A DNA stretch of 64,000 bases from [Clostridium] scindens. Lineage in GTDB: Bacteria > Bacillota > Clostridia > Lachnospirales > Lachnospiraceae. Under the pieces are notes generated by a model. That model saw nothing but the letters and a program-made list of their open reading frames with translations. It was not told the origin of the DNA and ran no database searches. The stretch's first letter is position 1, and each line of letters starts with the position of its first letter. The stretch lies in the NCBI RefSeq assembly GCF_019597925.1, contig NZ_CP080442.1, forward strand, positions 2,212,001 to 2,276,000. The letters are read 5' to 3'. Below are positions 53,265 to 61,460 of the stretch, in pieces. The translations under genes were made by a program, and so were the position numbers.

Positions 53265-53804
53265 TTATCTTTCCCGCAAGTTCCGTCTGCCCAGCCTCTC
53301 CTTCAGCGTCTCGTAGACCCGGTCAAACTCCCGCTGCATCCCGTCTCCTTTGGCAGTGGATATGATCTCATGGCGTTTTCCCTGCCGGTCTGCAAGGAAG
53401 AGCACCTTTTTTACCTCTCCCTGGATTCCTACCTCCACCTTTCCCATATCTGCAAAAGCGTAGATGAATATGTCCTCTTTAAAAACCAGAATATAATCTC
53501 TGGCAATGATAACATGGCAGTCCGGAAATTCTGCCACATCGGGAGCGGTAAGCTGGCGGAAGAACTCTTCTTTATCCTCGATCTGATCCAGCTTGCCTTT
53601 CAGCCCGCTCCTGGCTTTTATATTCGTCATTGCAAGAAAGGCTCCGGCCACTGCCAGAATAGCCGCAATTACGATATTGGAAAACAAGCAGATAAAGGCC
53701 AGGGCCAGAAGGCTGCCCCAGACAATCATGCCCGTCTGCAGCCTCTTAGCCCTCTCCTGAATAAAATCATAGTATTTCTGCTCTCCTGCCGTCTGAATTC
53801 TCAT
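53265..53804 (-). CDS. Membrane protein of unknown function downstream of trpS
   Basis: This is a 179-aa protein with two adjacent hydrophobic helices at about residues 25-62 (GMIVWGSLLALAFICLFSNI, then VIAAILAVAGAFLAMTNI) and a cytoplasmic-type C-terminal domain (DCHVIIARDYILVFKEDIFIYAF). No family is recognised. It follows trpS on the same strand after 24 nt and is probably co-transcribed. Confidence 0.75.
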   Translation of the reverse strand: MRIQTAGEQKYYDFIQERAKRLQTGMIVWGSLLALAFICLFSNIVIAAILAVAGAFLAMTNIKARSGLKGKLDQIEDKEEFFRQLTAPDVAEFPDCHVIIARDYILVFKEDIFIYAFADMGKVEVGIQGEVKKVLFLADRQGKRHEIISTAKGDGMQREFDRVYETLKERLGRRNLRER

Positions 53805-53828
53805 CGTAGATTCCTCTTTAGATCCTGC

Positions 53829-54833
53829 CTAGCGGATTCGTTCCGGGAAGCCGATCTTTTTATGGACTTTCCGCAGCGTCTTATTGGCGAAGTATCCTGC
53901 TTTTTCCGCATTCTCCTTAATAATTCCGTCAATATACGCCTTGTCTTTCTCAAGCCTTGCCACTTCGTCCTGCAGAGGCTTCAGCACAGATACGACTGCC
54001 TCTCCTACCGCTGTCTTGAAGTCTCCGTATCCTCTTCCATCGAACTCTTTTTCTACTTCTTCCGCCTTCTTGCCGGTACATGCGCTGTAGATATCGATCA
54101 GATTCTTGATTCCCGGCTGTGCATCCCGGTATAGAACCTGGGCCTCGGAATCCGTCACAGCGCGTTTGCACTTGCGCATGATGGTATCCGGATCATCCAT
54201 CAGATAGATGCTGGCATTGGGATTCTCGTCGGACTTGGACATCTTCTTGGATGGTTCCTGAAGGCTCATGATTTTTGCGCCTACTTTTCCGATGTATGCT
54301 TCCGGTACGGTGAATACATCCCCATAAATATTATTAAACCGCTCGGCAATGTCTCTTGTAATCTCAAGATGCTGCATCTGATCCACTCCTACTGGCACCA
54401 CATCTGCCTGGTATAGAAGAATGTCCGCAGCCATAAGTACCGGGTAAGTGAAAAGTCCGGCGTTGATATTATCTGCATGCTTTGCTGACTTATCCTTGAA
54501 CTGGGTCATCCGGTTCAGTTCGCCCATATAGGTAAAGCAGTTCAGGATCCACGCCAGTTCCGCGTGAGCGGATACATGCGACTGGTAGTAGATGCAGTTC
54601 TTCTTTGGATCAAGCCCTGCCGCTATATAGAGCGTAAGAAGCGCTCTCGCCCTCTTTCTCAAAGTCGCAGGATCCTGTCTTACCGTGATGGAATGCATAT
54701 CGACAACACTGTAGAAGCATTCATATTCATCGCTCAGCGTAACCCAGTTCTTGAGTGCCCCCAGATAATTGCCAAGCGTCAGATTTCCAGTCGCCTGCAT
54801 GCCGCTAAATAATACTTTCTTATCGTTCATCAT
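53829..54833 (-). CDS. trpS: Tryptophanyl-tRNA synthetase
   Basis: This is a class I synthetase of about 334 aa. Its HIGH-like motif is TGNLTLGNYLG, and its KMSKS motif (KKMSKSDENP) is near residue 200. GVDQMQHLEITRDIAERFN is typical for TrpRS. I start at the ATG at 54833, because GGAGG lies 8 nt upstream; the frame can be extended to a GTG at 54848, but that codon is part of the ribosome site. I see no T-box leader: the phosphatase gene lies 22 nt upstream. Confidence 0.95.
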   Translation of the reverse strand: MMNDKKVLFSGMQATGNLTLGNYLGALKNWVTLSDEYECFYSVVDMHSITVRQDPATLRKRARALLTLYIAAGLDPKKNCIYYQSHVSAHAELAWILNCFTYMGELNRMTQFKDKSAKHADNINAGLFTYPVLMAADILLYQADVVPVGVDQMQHLEITRDIAERFNNIYGDVFTVPEAYIGKVGAKIMSLQEPSKKMSKSDENPNASIYLMDDPDTIMRKCKRAVTDSEAQVLYRDAQPGIKNLIDIYSACTGKKAEEVEKEFDGRGYGDFKTAVGEAVVSVLKPLQDEVARLEKDKAYIDGIIKENAEKAGYFANKTLRKVHKKIGFPERIR

Positions 54834-54855
54834 CTTCTCTTCCTCCACGTCTTTT

Positions 54856-55494
54856 CTATTCTTCCCATGGCTCTATCTCATCGTCATAATAGGCCACATT
54901 CTCTGATATGATCCGGGGTATGCCGTCCGTCACTTCCACTTCCGTCACGGCACAATTTTTGTGGACTCCCACGCCCCAGTACCGGGACAGTTCCTCACCC
55001 CGGATATTGTTCAGCAGCCCAGCCAGCGCTGCTCCATGAGTCGTGATCAATATGTTGCTCAGCTGATACTGCCTTCTGCCGCAGATATCCCTAAGGAACT
55101 CGCCGGTACGCTCTCTGACGTCCATAAAATCTTCCCCTCCGCAAGGGGCTTCATAGTGCGCCGGGTCATCAAAGAACCTCCGAAACTTCTCCGGCAATTC
55201 CCAGTTGCTCTTTGAGCAGCATTTGCCTTCATAATCTCCGAAGGACATCTCGATAATTCTCTGATCCTCCAAAATCGGCGTCTTTCTGCCTTCCAGAATC
55301 AGTCTGGCCGTCTCCTTTGCCCTGCCAAGCGGGCTGGTATAGCATACTTCAAATGGTATGCCCGACAGTCCCTTTGCCGTCTTCCTCGCCAATGATCTTC
55401 CAAAATCATTGAGGGGAATGTCCACCTGGCCCTGAATTCTCCTCTTTTTATTCCAATCCGTCTCGCCATGCCTGACAATATATAACTTCATCAT
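54856..55494 (-). CDS. Histidine phosphatase family protein (phosphoglycerate mutase-like)
   Basis: This 212-aa protein has catalytic RHGETDWN near residue 8, a general-acid region MSFGDYEGK and the second His in TTHGAALAGLL (about 152). It is a broad phosphatase or cobalamin-type phosphatase; the exact substrate is unknown. First gene of the trpS group on this strand. Confidence 0.88.
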   Translation of the reverse strand: MMKLYIVRHGETDWNKKRRIQGQVDIPLNDFGRSLARKTAKGLSGIPFEVCYTSPLGRAKETARLILEGRKTPILEDQRIIEMSFGDYEGKCCSKSNWELPEKFRRFFDDPAHYEAPCGGEDFMDVRERTGEFLRDICGRRQYQLSNILITTHGAALAGLLNNIRGEELSRYWGVGVHKNCAVTEVEVTDGIPRIISENVAYYDDEIEPWEE

Positions 55495-55565
55495 ATGCCT
55501 CCTTAACGTACCTTGTTAGTATATCATACCTTCGAATGTTTTTCATAGTAAATTCACGTCAAAAA

Positions 55566-55574
55566 TGCTATAAT
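55566..55574 (+). promoter_or_regulatory. Extended -10 promoter of luxS
   Basis: TGC-TATAAT (TATAAT at 55569-55574) lies 31 nt before the luxS ATG, with AAAGGAG in between. No good -35 is visible, which fits an extended -10 promoter. Confidence 0.5.
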
Positions 55575-55605
55575 AACAACGAAAAAGAAAAGGAGCGTGT
55601 AAGTT

Positions 55606-56085
55606 ATGGAAAAAATCACAAGTTTTACAATAGACCACCTTCGCCTGGTTCCAGGCGTGTATGTGTCCCGGATCGACTATGTAGAAGGCCATCCGGTGAC
55701 CACCTTTGACCTGCGCATGACCAGCCCTAATGACGAGCCGGTGATGAACACTGCCGAAGTCCATACCATAGAGCATCTGGCAGCTACATTTCTTCGCAAC
55801 CATGAAGAATATGCAGACAAGACGATCTATTTTGGTCCTATGGGATGCCGGACCGGCTTCTATCTGATTCTGTCCGGGGAATATCAGTCCCGGGACATCC
55901 TGCCTCTCATGAAGGAAATGTTTGCCTTCATAGCAGGCTATGAAGGGGATGTTCCAGGTGCCAGCGCCAGAGACTGCGGCAATTATCTGGATATGAATCT
56001 TCCAATGGCAAACTATCTGGCCCGCAAGTATCTGGATGAAGTACTGGAGAGCATCACCGAAGACCAGCTTCATTATCCCGAATAA
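55606..56085 (+). CDS. luxS: S-ribosylhomocysteine lyase
   Basis: This 159-aa enzyme splits S-ribosylhomocysteine to homocysteine and the precursor of autoinducer-2 in the activated methyl cycle. The metal ligands are His53 and His57 (HTIEH) and Cys124 (RDCGNY); the catalytic Cys81 sits in GPMGCRTGFY. Length is normal. It converges on the NRPS/HD-GYP operon, with a shared hairpin between them. Confidence 0.97.
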   Translation: MEKITSFTIDHLRLVPGVYVSRIDYVEGHPVTTFDLRMTSPNDEPVMNTAEVHTIEHLAATFLRNHEEYADKTIYFGPMGCRTGFYLILSGEYQSRDILPLMKEMFAFIAGYEGDVPGASARDCGNYLDMNLPMANYLARKYLDEVLESITEDQLHYPE

Positions 56086-56091
56086 AAGAAC

Positions 56092-56145
56092 TGCGGCGAA
56101 GCAGGCCGGATGCCAGTCATCCTTGCCCCGCTTCGCCGTAATTTT
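56092..56145. terminator. Hairpin between luxS and the acyl carrier protein gene
   Basis: An 11-bp stem (56092-56102 with 56130-56140, one G-T pair) encloses a second small hairpin GGATG/CATCC. TTTT follows on the plus strand and TTCTTTT on the minus strand, so both converging transcripts can end here. Confidence 0.7.
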
Positions 56146-56167
56146 ACGATGCAGCACTGCACTTCTC

Positions 56168-56416
56168 TCAGTCCTTTTCCTCCATCAGGCCGTGGTCCAT
56201 GATATAGCGCACCACATCTTTCACCTGAACCATATTCTTAACGTCCCGTATATCGATCTCCTTATCGCATCTGGCCTCAAACGCACAGACCATATTCGCC
56301 AGATCCATGGAATTAAATGCCAGATCATTGACAAATTCCGTGTCCATAGTAAGATTGCCTATGCCTGTGACTTCGTAGACTACCTCACGGAGGACCTCCA
56401 ATACTTTTTCTTCCAT
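56168..56416 (-). CDS. Stand-alone acyl carrier protein
   Basis: This is an 82-aa, four-helix, acidic protein. The phosphopantetheine attachment Ser is in LAFNSMDLANMV (about residue 39), in place of the usual DSL of fatty-acid ACP. It starts immediately after the stop of the acyl ligase (0-1 nt), so the ligase most likely loads it. Last gene of the NRPS operon. It is not next to any fatty-acid synthesis gene, so I regard it as a dedicated carrier. Confidence 0.88.
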   Translation of the reverse strand: MEEKVLEVLREVVYEVTGIGNLTMDTEFVNDLAFNSMDLANMVCAFEARCDKEIDIRDVKNMVQVKDVVRYIMDHGLMEEKD

Positions 56417-58069
56417 CTATCCCGTCACCTCCCTGCGTTTTTTCTTCTGGATGGATGTCTTCTTAAATTCCGACTCTGTAAGCTTGACTGACTGGATCCT
56501 CTTATAATCAGGAAGCCGGTTATTTAATTTCGTAATTTCCTCCTGAACCTGTTCCAGCAGCTGGAAGGTATCATTCGTGTCAGCCCGTTCCTCATCAATG
56601 CAGATGAGCGCGGACAAGGTGACATCGTCTATGGCGGTCCCGGCCGATGCCCCATATACCATGACTTCCTTCACCAAAGGGATCTCCTGGATATAGCCTT
56701 CCAGTTCTTCCGGCACAACCTTTTTGCCATTGCTGAATACGATCAGATTCTTTTTTCTTCCGCAGATATGAAGATAGCCTTTTCTGTCCTTGTAGCCGAT
56801 ATCCCCCGTATGGAACCACCCATCGGTAAAACTCTCCTCTGTCAGCAGGGTATTCTTATAATATTCTTTAAAGACAGATGGGCCTTTTACCAGAATCTCT
56901 CCGTCGTCCAGCCGGATCTGCGTCTGCGGAATCGGAAATCCTACAGAAGCGGGGTTATTCTTTTTATTCATATTGCTGCCTATGAGCGGGCTGCATTCTG
57001 TAATTCCATATCCCTGATAGACTCCGACACCATACGCCTGCAGTTCTTCTGCAACTTTGACGCTTAACTGGGCGCCTCCGCAGGGGATAAACTTAAGGTT
57101 CGGCCCTACCAGCTGCTCCAGCGCCTGCTCATGATACGGACTGCATGGAAGATGCATCCTCTTCCTTCTCGTATACTTTTCAACCGCCTGCATCGCCCGT
57201 TCCCTGGTACCGGCAATTTCCTGGCGCCGATGCACTTCTTTCAGAAGATTTTCCATAATCATCGGCACTGCAACCAGTGTATCCGGCTCATAGAGCCTTA
57301 GATCCCTCATCAGCGTCTTAAGGCTCGTATTCATGCAGATATCCGCCCCCTGGGATATCCCGTCCAGCACTCCGCACACGAGGGAGTAAGTATGATAAAG
57401 AGGCAGCGGGTTGAACAGCCGCTCTCCCACCTTCACCAGCGACTGGGTGTGGCAGGCATTGAACATCATGTTGTACTGAGACAGCACCACCGGCTTGGAT
57501 ACGCTGGTGGTTCCTGACGTATAGACAATAGCCAGCGGATCGTCTTTTTCCACTTGCGGGCAGAATGAAAAGTCCTTCCACTGATTCTCCTTTTGCAGCT
57601 TCTCCCCTTCTTTGAGCAGGCGGTGATAGGAATCCTCTGCTCCTTCGCCGCGCATGATGACATACTGCATCTGGCTTCCCTTAAATACGTCAAGAAATGC
57701 CGCATCCACAAACACGCAGCAGGCATCCGCAAATTCTGTCATTGCCAGAATCTCATCTCCGGCCTGGTCTATGTCCACTGCGATAGCTATGCCTCCGATA
57801 CAGCCTATCGCGCAGAAGGCAACCACCCATTCATAGGAATTCTCTCCTACGATGGCCACGTGCTTCCTGGCCAGTTTCTTCGTCAACAGCGAACCAGCCA
57901 TTGCCCGCACGTCTGCTACGAATTCCTCGAACTTCACGCTGTGCGCCTGTCCTTTTAAGTCATAGGTGGTAATTACGCTTTTCCCCCGGTGCCTCTGCTC
58001 TACATCCATCAGGCACTGGGGCAGCGTCTGGTATTCTGTTACCTGGTTATAAATGATTTTCTGTCCCAT
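56417..58069 (-). CDS. Acyl-AMP ligase (AMP-binding, FadD-like)
   Basis: This 550-aa ANL-superfamily enzyme has P-loop YTSGTTSVSKPVVLS (about residue 180), YGITECSP (about 345), a DGWFHTGDIGYKD motif (about 410) and GRKKNLIVFSNGKKVVPEELE. The C-terminal catalytic Lys is in KTSIQKKKRR. It resembles acyl-CoA or acyl-ACP synthetases. With the ACP directly behind it and an NRPS at the operon head, a lipo-initiation role (loading a fatty acid onto the ACP) is the simplest reading. It is 19 nt behind the HD-GYP gene. Confidence 0.9.
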   Translation of the reverse strand: MGQKIIYNQVTEYQTLPQCLMDVEQRHRGKSVITTYDLKGQAHSVKFEEFVADVRAMAGSLLTKKLARKHVAIVGENSYEWVVAFCAIGCIGGIAIAVDIDQAGDEILAMTEFADACCVFVDAAFLDVFKGSQMQYVIMRGEGAEDSYHRLLKEGEKLQKENQWKDFSFCPQVEKDDPLAIVYTSGTTSVSKPVVLSQYNMMFNACHTQSLVKVGERLFNPLPLYHTYSLVCGVLDGISQGADICMNTSLKTLMRDLRLYEPDTLVAVPMIMENLLKEVHRRQEIAGTRERAMQAVEKYTRRKRMHLPCSPYHEQALEQLVGPNLKFIPCGGAQLSVKVAEELQAYGVGVYQGYGITECSPLIGSNMNKKNNPASVGFPIPQTQIRLDDGEILVKGPSVFKEYYKNTLLTEESFTDGWFHTGDIGYKDRKGYLHICGRKKNLIVFSNGKKVVPEELEGYIQEIPLVKEVMVYGASAGTAIDDVTLSALICIDEERADTNDTFQLLEQVQEEITKLNNRLPDYKRIQSVKLTESEFKKTSIQKKKRREVTG

Positions 58070-58088
58070 ATTCTTTCCTCTTTATCTT

Positions 58089-59615
58089 TTATGCATAAGT
58101 CCACTGTAATTCTTCGCTGATTGCATCATATCTTTCCAGTACCTTCAAAAATGCCTCCACCAGTTCTCCATCAAACTGCGTCCCGCTTCCGTCCTTCAGC
58201 TGCCTTATGCAATCCTCATAGGGCAGCCTCTTTCGGTAATGCCGGTCCGACATCATGGCGTCAAACGCGTCCGCGATGGATAGGATTCTCGCCTCTTCCG
58301 GTATATCCTTTCCTTTCAGTCCCTTGGGGTATCCTGACCCATCATAGCGCTCATGATGGGCGCATACGATAGCGCCCAAGTTATCAAACATGGTCATGCA
58401 GGAAAGGATCTCCTCCCCCACTCCCGGATGTTTCTTAATGCTTGCGTACTCTTCTTCCGTCAGTTTATCCGGCTTGCACAGTATGGCATCCGAGACTCCG
58501 ATCTTGCCAATATCATGTAACAGGCCTGCCACCCGTACCTGGGTGATAAATTCTTGACTCCTTCCCAGTTCCTTAGCCAGCTCCACGCTGTAACGGGACA
58601 CTCTGTCAGAATGGCCTCTTGTGTACAGATCCTTGGCATCCACCAGAAGCCTGAGCGCCTCCACCGTCTGCATATAACTGTTCTGTATCTTCATATTTGC
58701 TTCAGACAGGCACTTATTATTGGCGTTGATCAGCAGACGAAGCAGATTATTATGCAGCGCCGCACTTACCTGTTCCGCATAGACACTCAGCAGTTCCATA
58801 AGGGTCGGATCCTTTTCGCCCGGCTTGCTGATCCCCAGGATTCCTAAGACGACTTCCTTCCGATCCGATAGCGGGATCATAAGCCGATCATCATCCGCTA
58901 TTATCTGTCCGCTTTCCATACTTTCATAGATGGCAGCGATATCCCCTTCATATTTCTCCTTTGTGATCTCTTCAAAGTCCTTGTCATAGCAGCCTTTTCC
59001 CTGAAATATATTTTCCGGCAGATCCAGCAGTTCTATATCCGTCAGTACATTATCCGGCTTGATCCAGACGAATGCGTCCTTGCAGCCAGACAGCTTCGCC
59101 AGTTCTTCCAGTATCCCCTGTGCGATCTCTTCTATGGGAAGCATCTTGTGCATCGGCGGGATAGAGGAAAGAATCTGTGACAGCCCTTCCTTATAGCGGT
59201 ATATGGTATTCATATGCTGAATAGACTTTACGCAGCTTTCCACCAAAAGCTCCAGCTGGTCATAACGGTCGCTCTTCTCGCAGTACCCCTGTATATCCAG
59301 TTCCCGGATGGTGTTAAGCGGCGGAGCCAGTTCTTTATGCCCGGTCAGCATGATCACGAATATCTTCCGGTCAAATTTCCGCAGCCTTGCCACCACTTCA
59401 TCCCCACAGATAGGACTCATAATAAAGTCCAGCAGAAGGATGTCATAATGCCGGATCTTAAGCTGCTCCAGCGCCCGCAGCGGATTGGACTGGGTCTCTA
59501 CTTCATAGCCCATAGACCGGAAATTTGCCCCCAGCGCATCCAGTATATTCTGATCATCATCCAGGATCATCAGTGTATATCCATTTTTCTTTTCTCCAGT
59601 TTTGTTTTTGCGCAT
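58089..59615 (-). CDS. Response regulator with HD-GYP output domain
   Basis: This is a 508-aa protein. The receiver domain (residues ~10-135) has phospho-Asp in LLLDFIMSP and Lys in CEKSDRYDQ. A GAF-like middle region follows (about 160-295), then a full HD-GYP domain (about 310-500) with HDIGKIG, KHPGVGEEIL and HHERYDGSGYPKG. HD-GYP domains hydrolyse c-di-GMP or related cyclic dinucleotides. The kinase gene upstream (23-nt gap) is its likely partner. Their place inside an NRPS operon suggests a dedicated sensor-output pair. Confidence 0.92.
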   Translation of the reverse strand: MRKNKTGEKKNGYTLMILDDDQNILDALGANFRSMGYEVETQSNPLRALEQLKIRHYDILLLDFIMSPICGDEVVARLRKFDRKIFVIMLTGHKELAPPLNTIRELDIQGYCEKSDRYDQLELLVESCVKSIQHMNTIYRYKEGLSQILSSIPPMHKMLPIEEIAQGILEELAKLSGCKDAFVWIKPDNVLTDIELLDLPENIFQGKGCYDKDFEEITKEKYEGDIAAIYESMESGQIIADDDRLMIPLSDRKEVVLGILGISKPGEKDPTLMELLSVYAEQVSAALHNNLLRLLINANNKCLSEANMKIQNSYMQTVEALRLLVDAKDLYTRGHSDRVSRYSVELAKELGRSQEFITQVRVAGLLHDIGKIGVSDAILCKPDKLTEEEYASIKKHPGVGEEILSCMTMFDNLGAIVCAHHERYDGSGYPKGLKGKDIPEEARILSIADAFDAMMSDRHYRKRLPYEDCIRQLKDGSGTQFDGELVEAFLKVLERYDAISEELQWTYA

Positions 59616-59638
59616 CTTTTTATCCTCTTCTTCGTAAC

Positions 59639-61456
59639 TTACTCGCCTTCCATCGGTATCGCGGCATAGAACGTAGCACCACCTTCTTGATTATTCTCAA
59701 ACCACATCTTGCCGCCGAACTTTCCTCTGACAATCTCCTCCGAACTGTACAATCCTAATCCGGTCCCCTTAATGCCTTTCGTCGTGTACATAGATCGGAA
59801 CAGTTTTCTGCCTACTGTCTCGGATATCCCCGGACCGGAATCTCTGACCGAAAGAATGACCTCTTTCTCCTCTTTGACTGCCGTCAGAATAATATTTCCC
59901 CCGTGCTCCTCCATTGCATCGCAGGCATTGTCCACCAGGTTATTCAGAACCTGTACCAGATTGTTCACATCTCCCCGGATCACCGTGTTTTCCGGCAATT
60001 CGTCCTTAATCATAAGGTGGCAGCCGTTCTTGACCAGTTTGCCCTTCAAGAACATCTGTACCCTTTTAAGCGCCTCTTCAACGGTGAATTCGCTTTCCGA
60101 AGACGTGCTGAGGTTCGCGGCCATACCTTTTACCGTGGTGATAATATCTGACATATACGAGCAGCATTCCTGGATCTTTCCCAGCCACTCTTTCATTTCC
60201 CCGGCAATCTCCTGATGATCCTCGGGGGTCACTTCCGGGTCGCCGATGCTGTCATAATATTCCTTTACCAGATTATCCAGAGCCTTTACATCTCCCGAGA
60301 TTGCCATGATGGGAGTCTTTAGATTGTGGGATATGCTGCCGATCATCTGTCCAAGAGAAATCAGCCGCTCTCTTTCCATGGCACGGCTTAAGCTCTGCTG
60401 CTTGCGCTTCATCTCCTCCTTAAGGCTGGTAACGTCCCGGAACATGGCCACAACGCCAATCAGGCGGTGCTTCTGCAAAATAGGCGTAAGCTCCACGGAG
60501 TAATAGATCTTCCCTTTATCGCCCAAAACTGCCTGCTCATAGGATATGGCATGAATGGATTGCTTGCACACGTCAAAGAAATTCAGAAGATTGTAGATGA
60601 CATTCTTCTTTCGCTCTTCCAGTTCATCTACAATGACGTTCAAATAAGAATTCACGCTCATTTGATAGGAAGCTCCGAATATATCATCGAACACCGCATT
60701 CGAATATATGATGCAGCTGTCTGCCGACAGGATGACATAGCCTTCCGAGATATTATCCACCATATTCTGGAGGGCAAGCGGCTTGATGTTCAGGAAATTC
60801 AGGTAATAAACTGCAATTCCATGGCAGACTATGGTAAATAGGAATGCGATCGGGGTTGCGGCGATCGACAGATACACAATCTTTAATGTAACCAGCACGT
60901 TTACCGCCAGTGGAGCCAGAAGTCCCCCGATATACAGGCTTACCTGTCCGAACACTCTTCTGTGCCGGTTCCGGAACCCATAGCGCATCATGATGAATAC
61001 GGACAGAATACAGTAGATATAATACTGTCCTCCCGACAGGATAAACAGCGGGCCAAACCGCACCTCCGAAGCATAGATGGAAAAATGCTTATAAAACAGA
61101 TGGTGAAGCGGGTTCGTAAACACAATCAGCGAAGTGATGACCGGCAGCACATAAATCAGCCAGTAACACCTGGGAATCTTCACCAGATTCTTCGTATAGG
61201 TGATGGATGTCATCAGTATGGTCACCACCATCAGTGCTGAGCAGGCGCAGGTGATGGCATCCAACACCTGCAGGCTTCCCAGGCTGTTGGTGATAGTCAT
61301 CCCATTGATTGCGATCAGCCAGATCAGAAGGCAGATTGCAGAGAATAAGTAAAGTTTCTGGACAACCAGCAATTTCCCCTTGATAATGCAGCTGATAATG
61401 AAAAATGCCAAGATTGCCACGGCAATATCTATGATATGGGCCGTCAATGTCGTCAT
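59639..61456 (-). CDS. Multi-TM sensor histidine kinase with PAS domain
   Basis: This is a protein of about 605 aa. About seven hydrophobic helices fill the first ~220 residues (7TM histidine-kinase N-terminal type). A PAS domain follows (about 228-345). HisKA has SISHNLKTPI (phospho-His near 376) and HATPase_c has NNLVDNACDAM, DSGPGIS and GTGLGLYSSEEI. I start at the ATG at 61456 behind AGGTGAG; a GTG at 61468 overlaps the NRPS stop. Membrane-embedded 7TM input domains suit a hydrophobic or membrane-passing ligand. Confidence 0.9.
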   Translation of the reverse strand: MTTLTAHIIDIAVAILAFFIISCIIKGKLLVVQKLYLFSAICLLIWLIAINGMTITNSLGSLQVLDAITCACSALMVVTILMTSITYTKNLVKIPRCYWLIYVLPVITSLIVFTNPLHHLFYKHFSIYASEVRFGPLFILSGGQYYIYCILSVFIMMRYGFRNRHRRVFGQVSLYIGGLLAPLAVNVLVTLKIVYLSIAATPIAFLFTIVCHGIAVYYLNFLNIKPLALQNMVDNISEGYVILSADSCIIYSNAVFDDIFGASYQMSVNSYLNVIVDELEERKKNVIYNLLNFFDVCKQSIHAISYEQAVLGDKGKIYYSVELTPILQKHRLIGVVAMFRDVTSLKEEMKRKQQSLSRAMERERLISLGQMIGSISHNLKTPIMAISGDVKALDNLVKEYYDSIGDPEVTPEDHQEIAGEMKEWLGKIQECCSYMSDIITTVKGMAANLSTSSESEFTVEEALKRVQMFLKGKLVKNGCHLMIKDELPENTVIRGDVNNLVQVLNNLVDNACDAMEEHGGNIILTAVKEEKEVILSVRDSGPGISETVGRKLFRSMYTTKGIKGTGLGLYSSEEIVRGKFGGKMWFENNQEGGATFYAAIPMEGE

Positions 61457-61460
61457 AGCC

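Noticed and set aside
54834..54860. T-box leader before trpS
   Set aside because: Only 22 nt separate trpS from the upstream phosphatase gene, so there is no room for a T-box.
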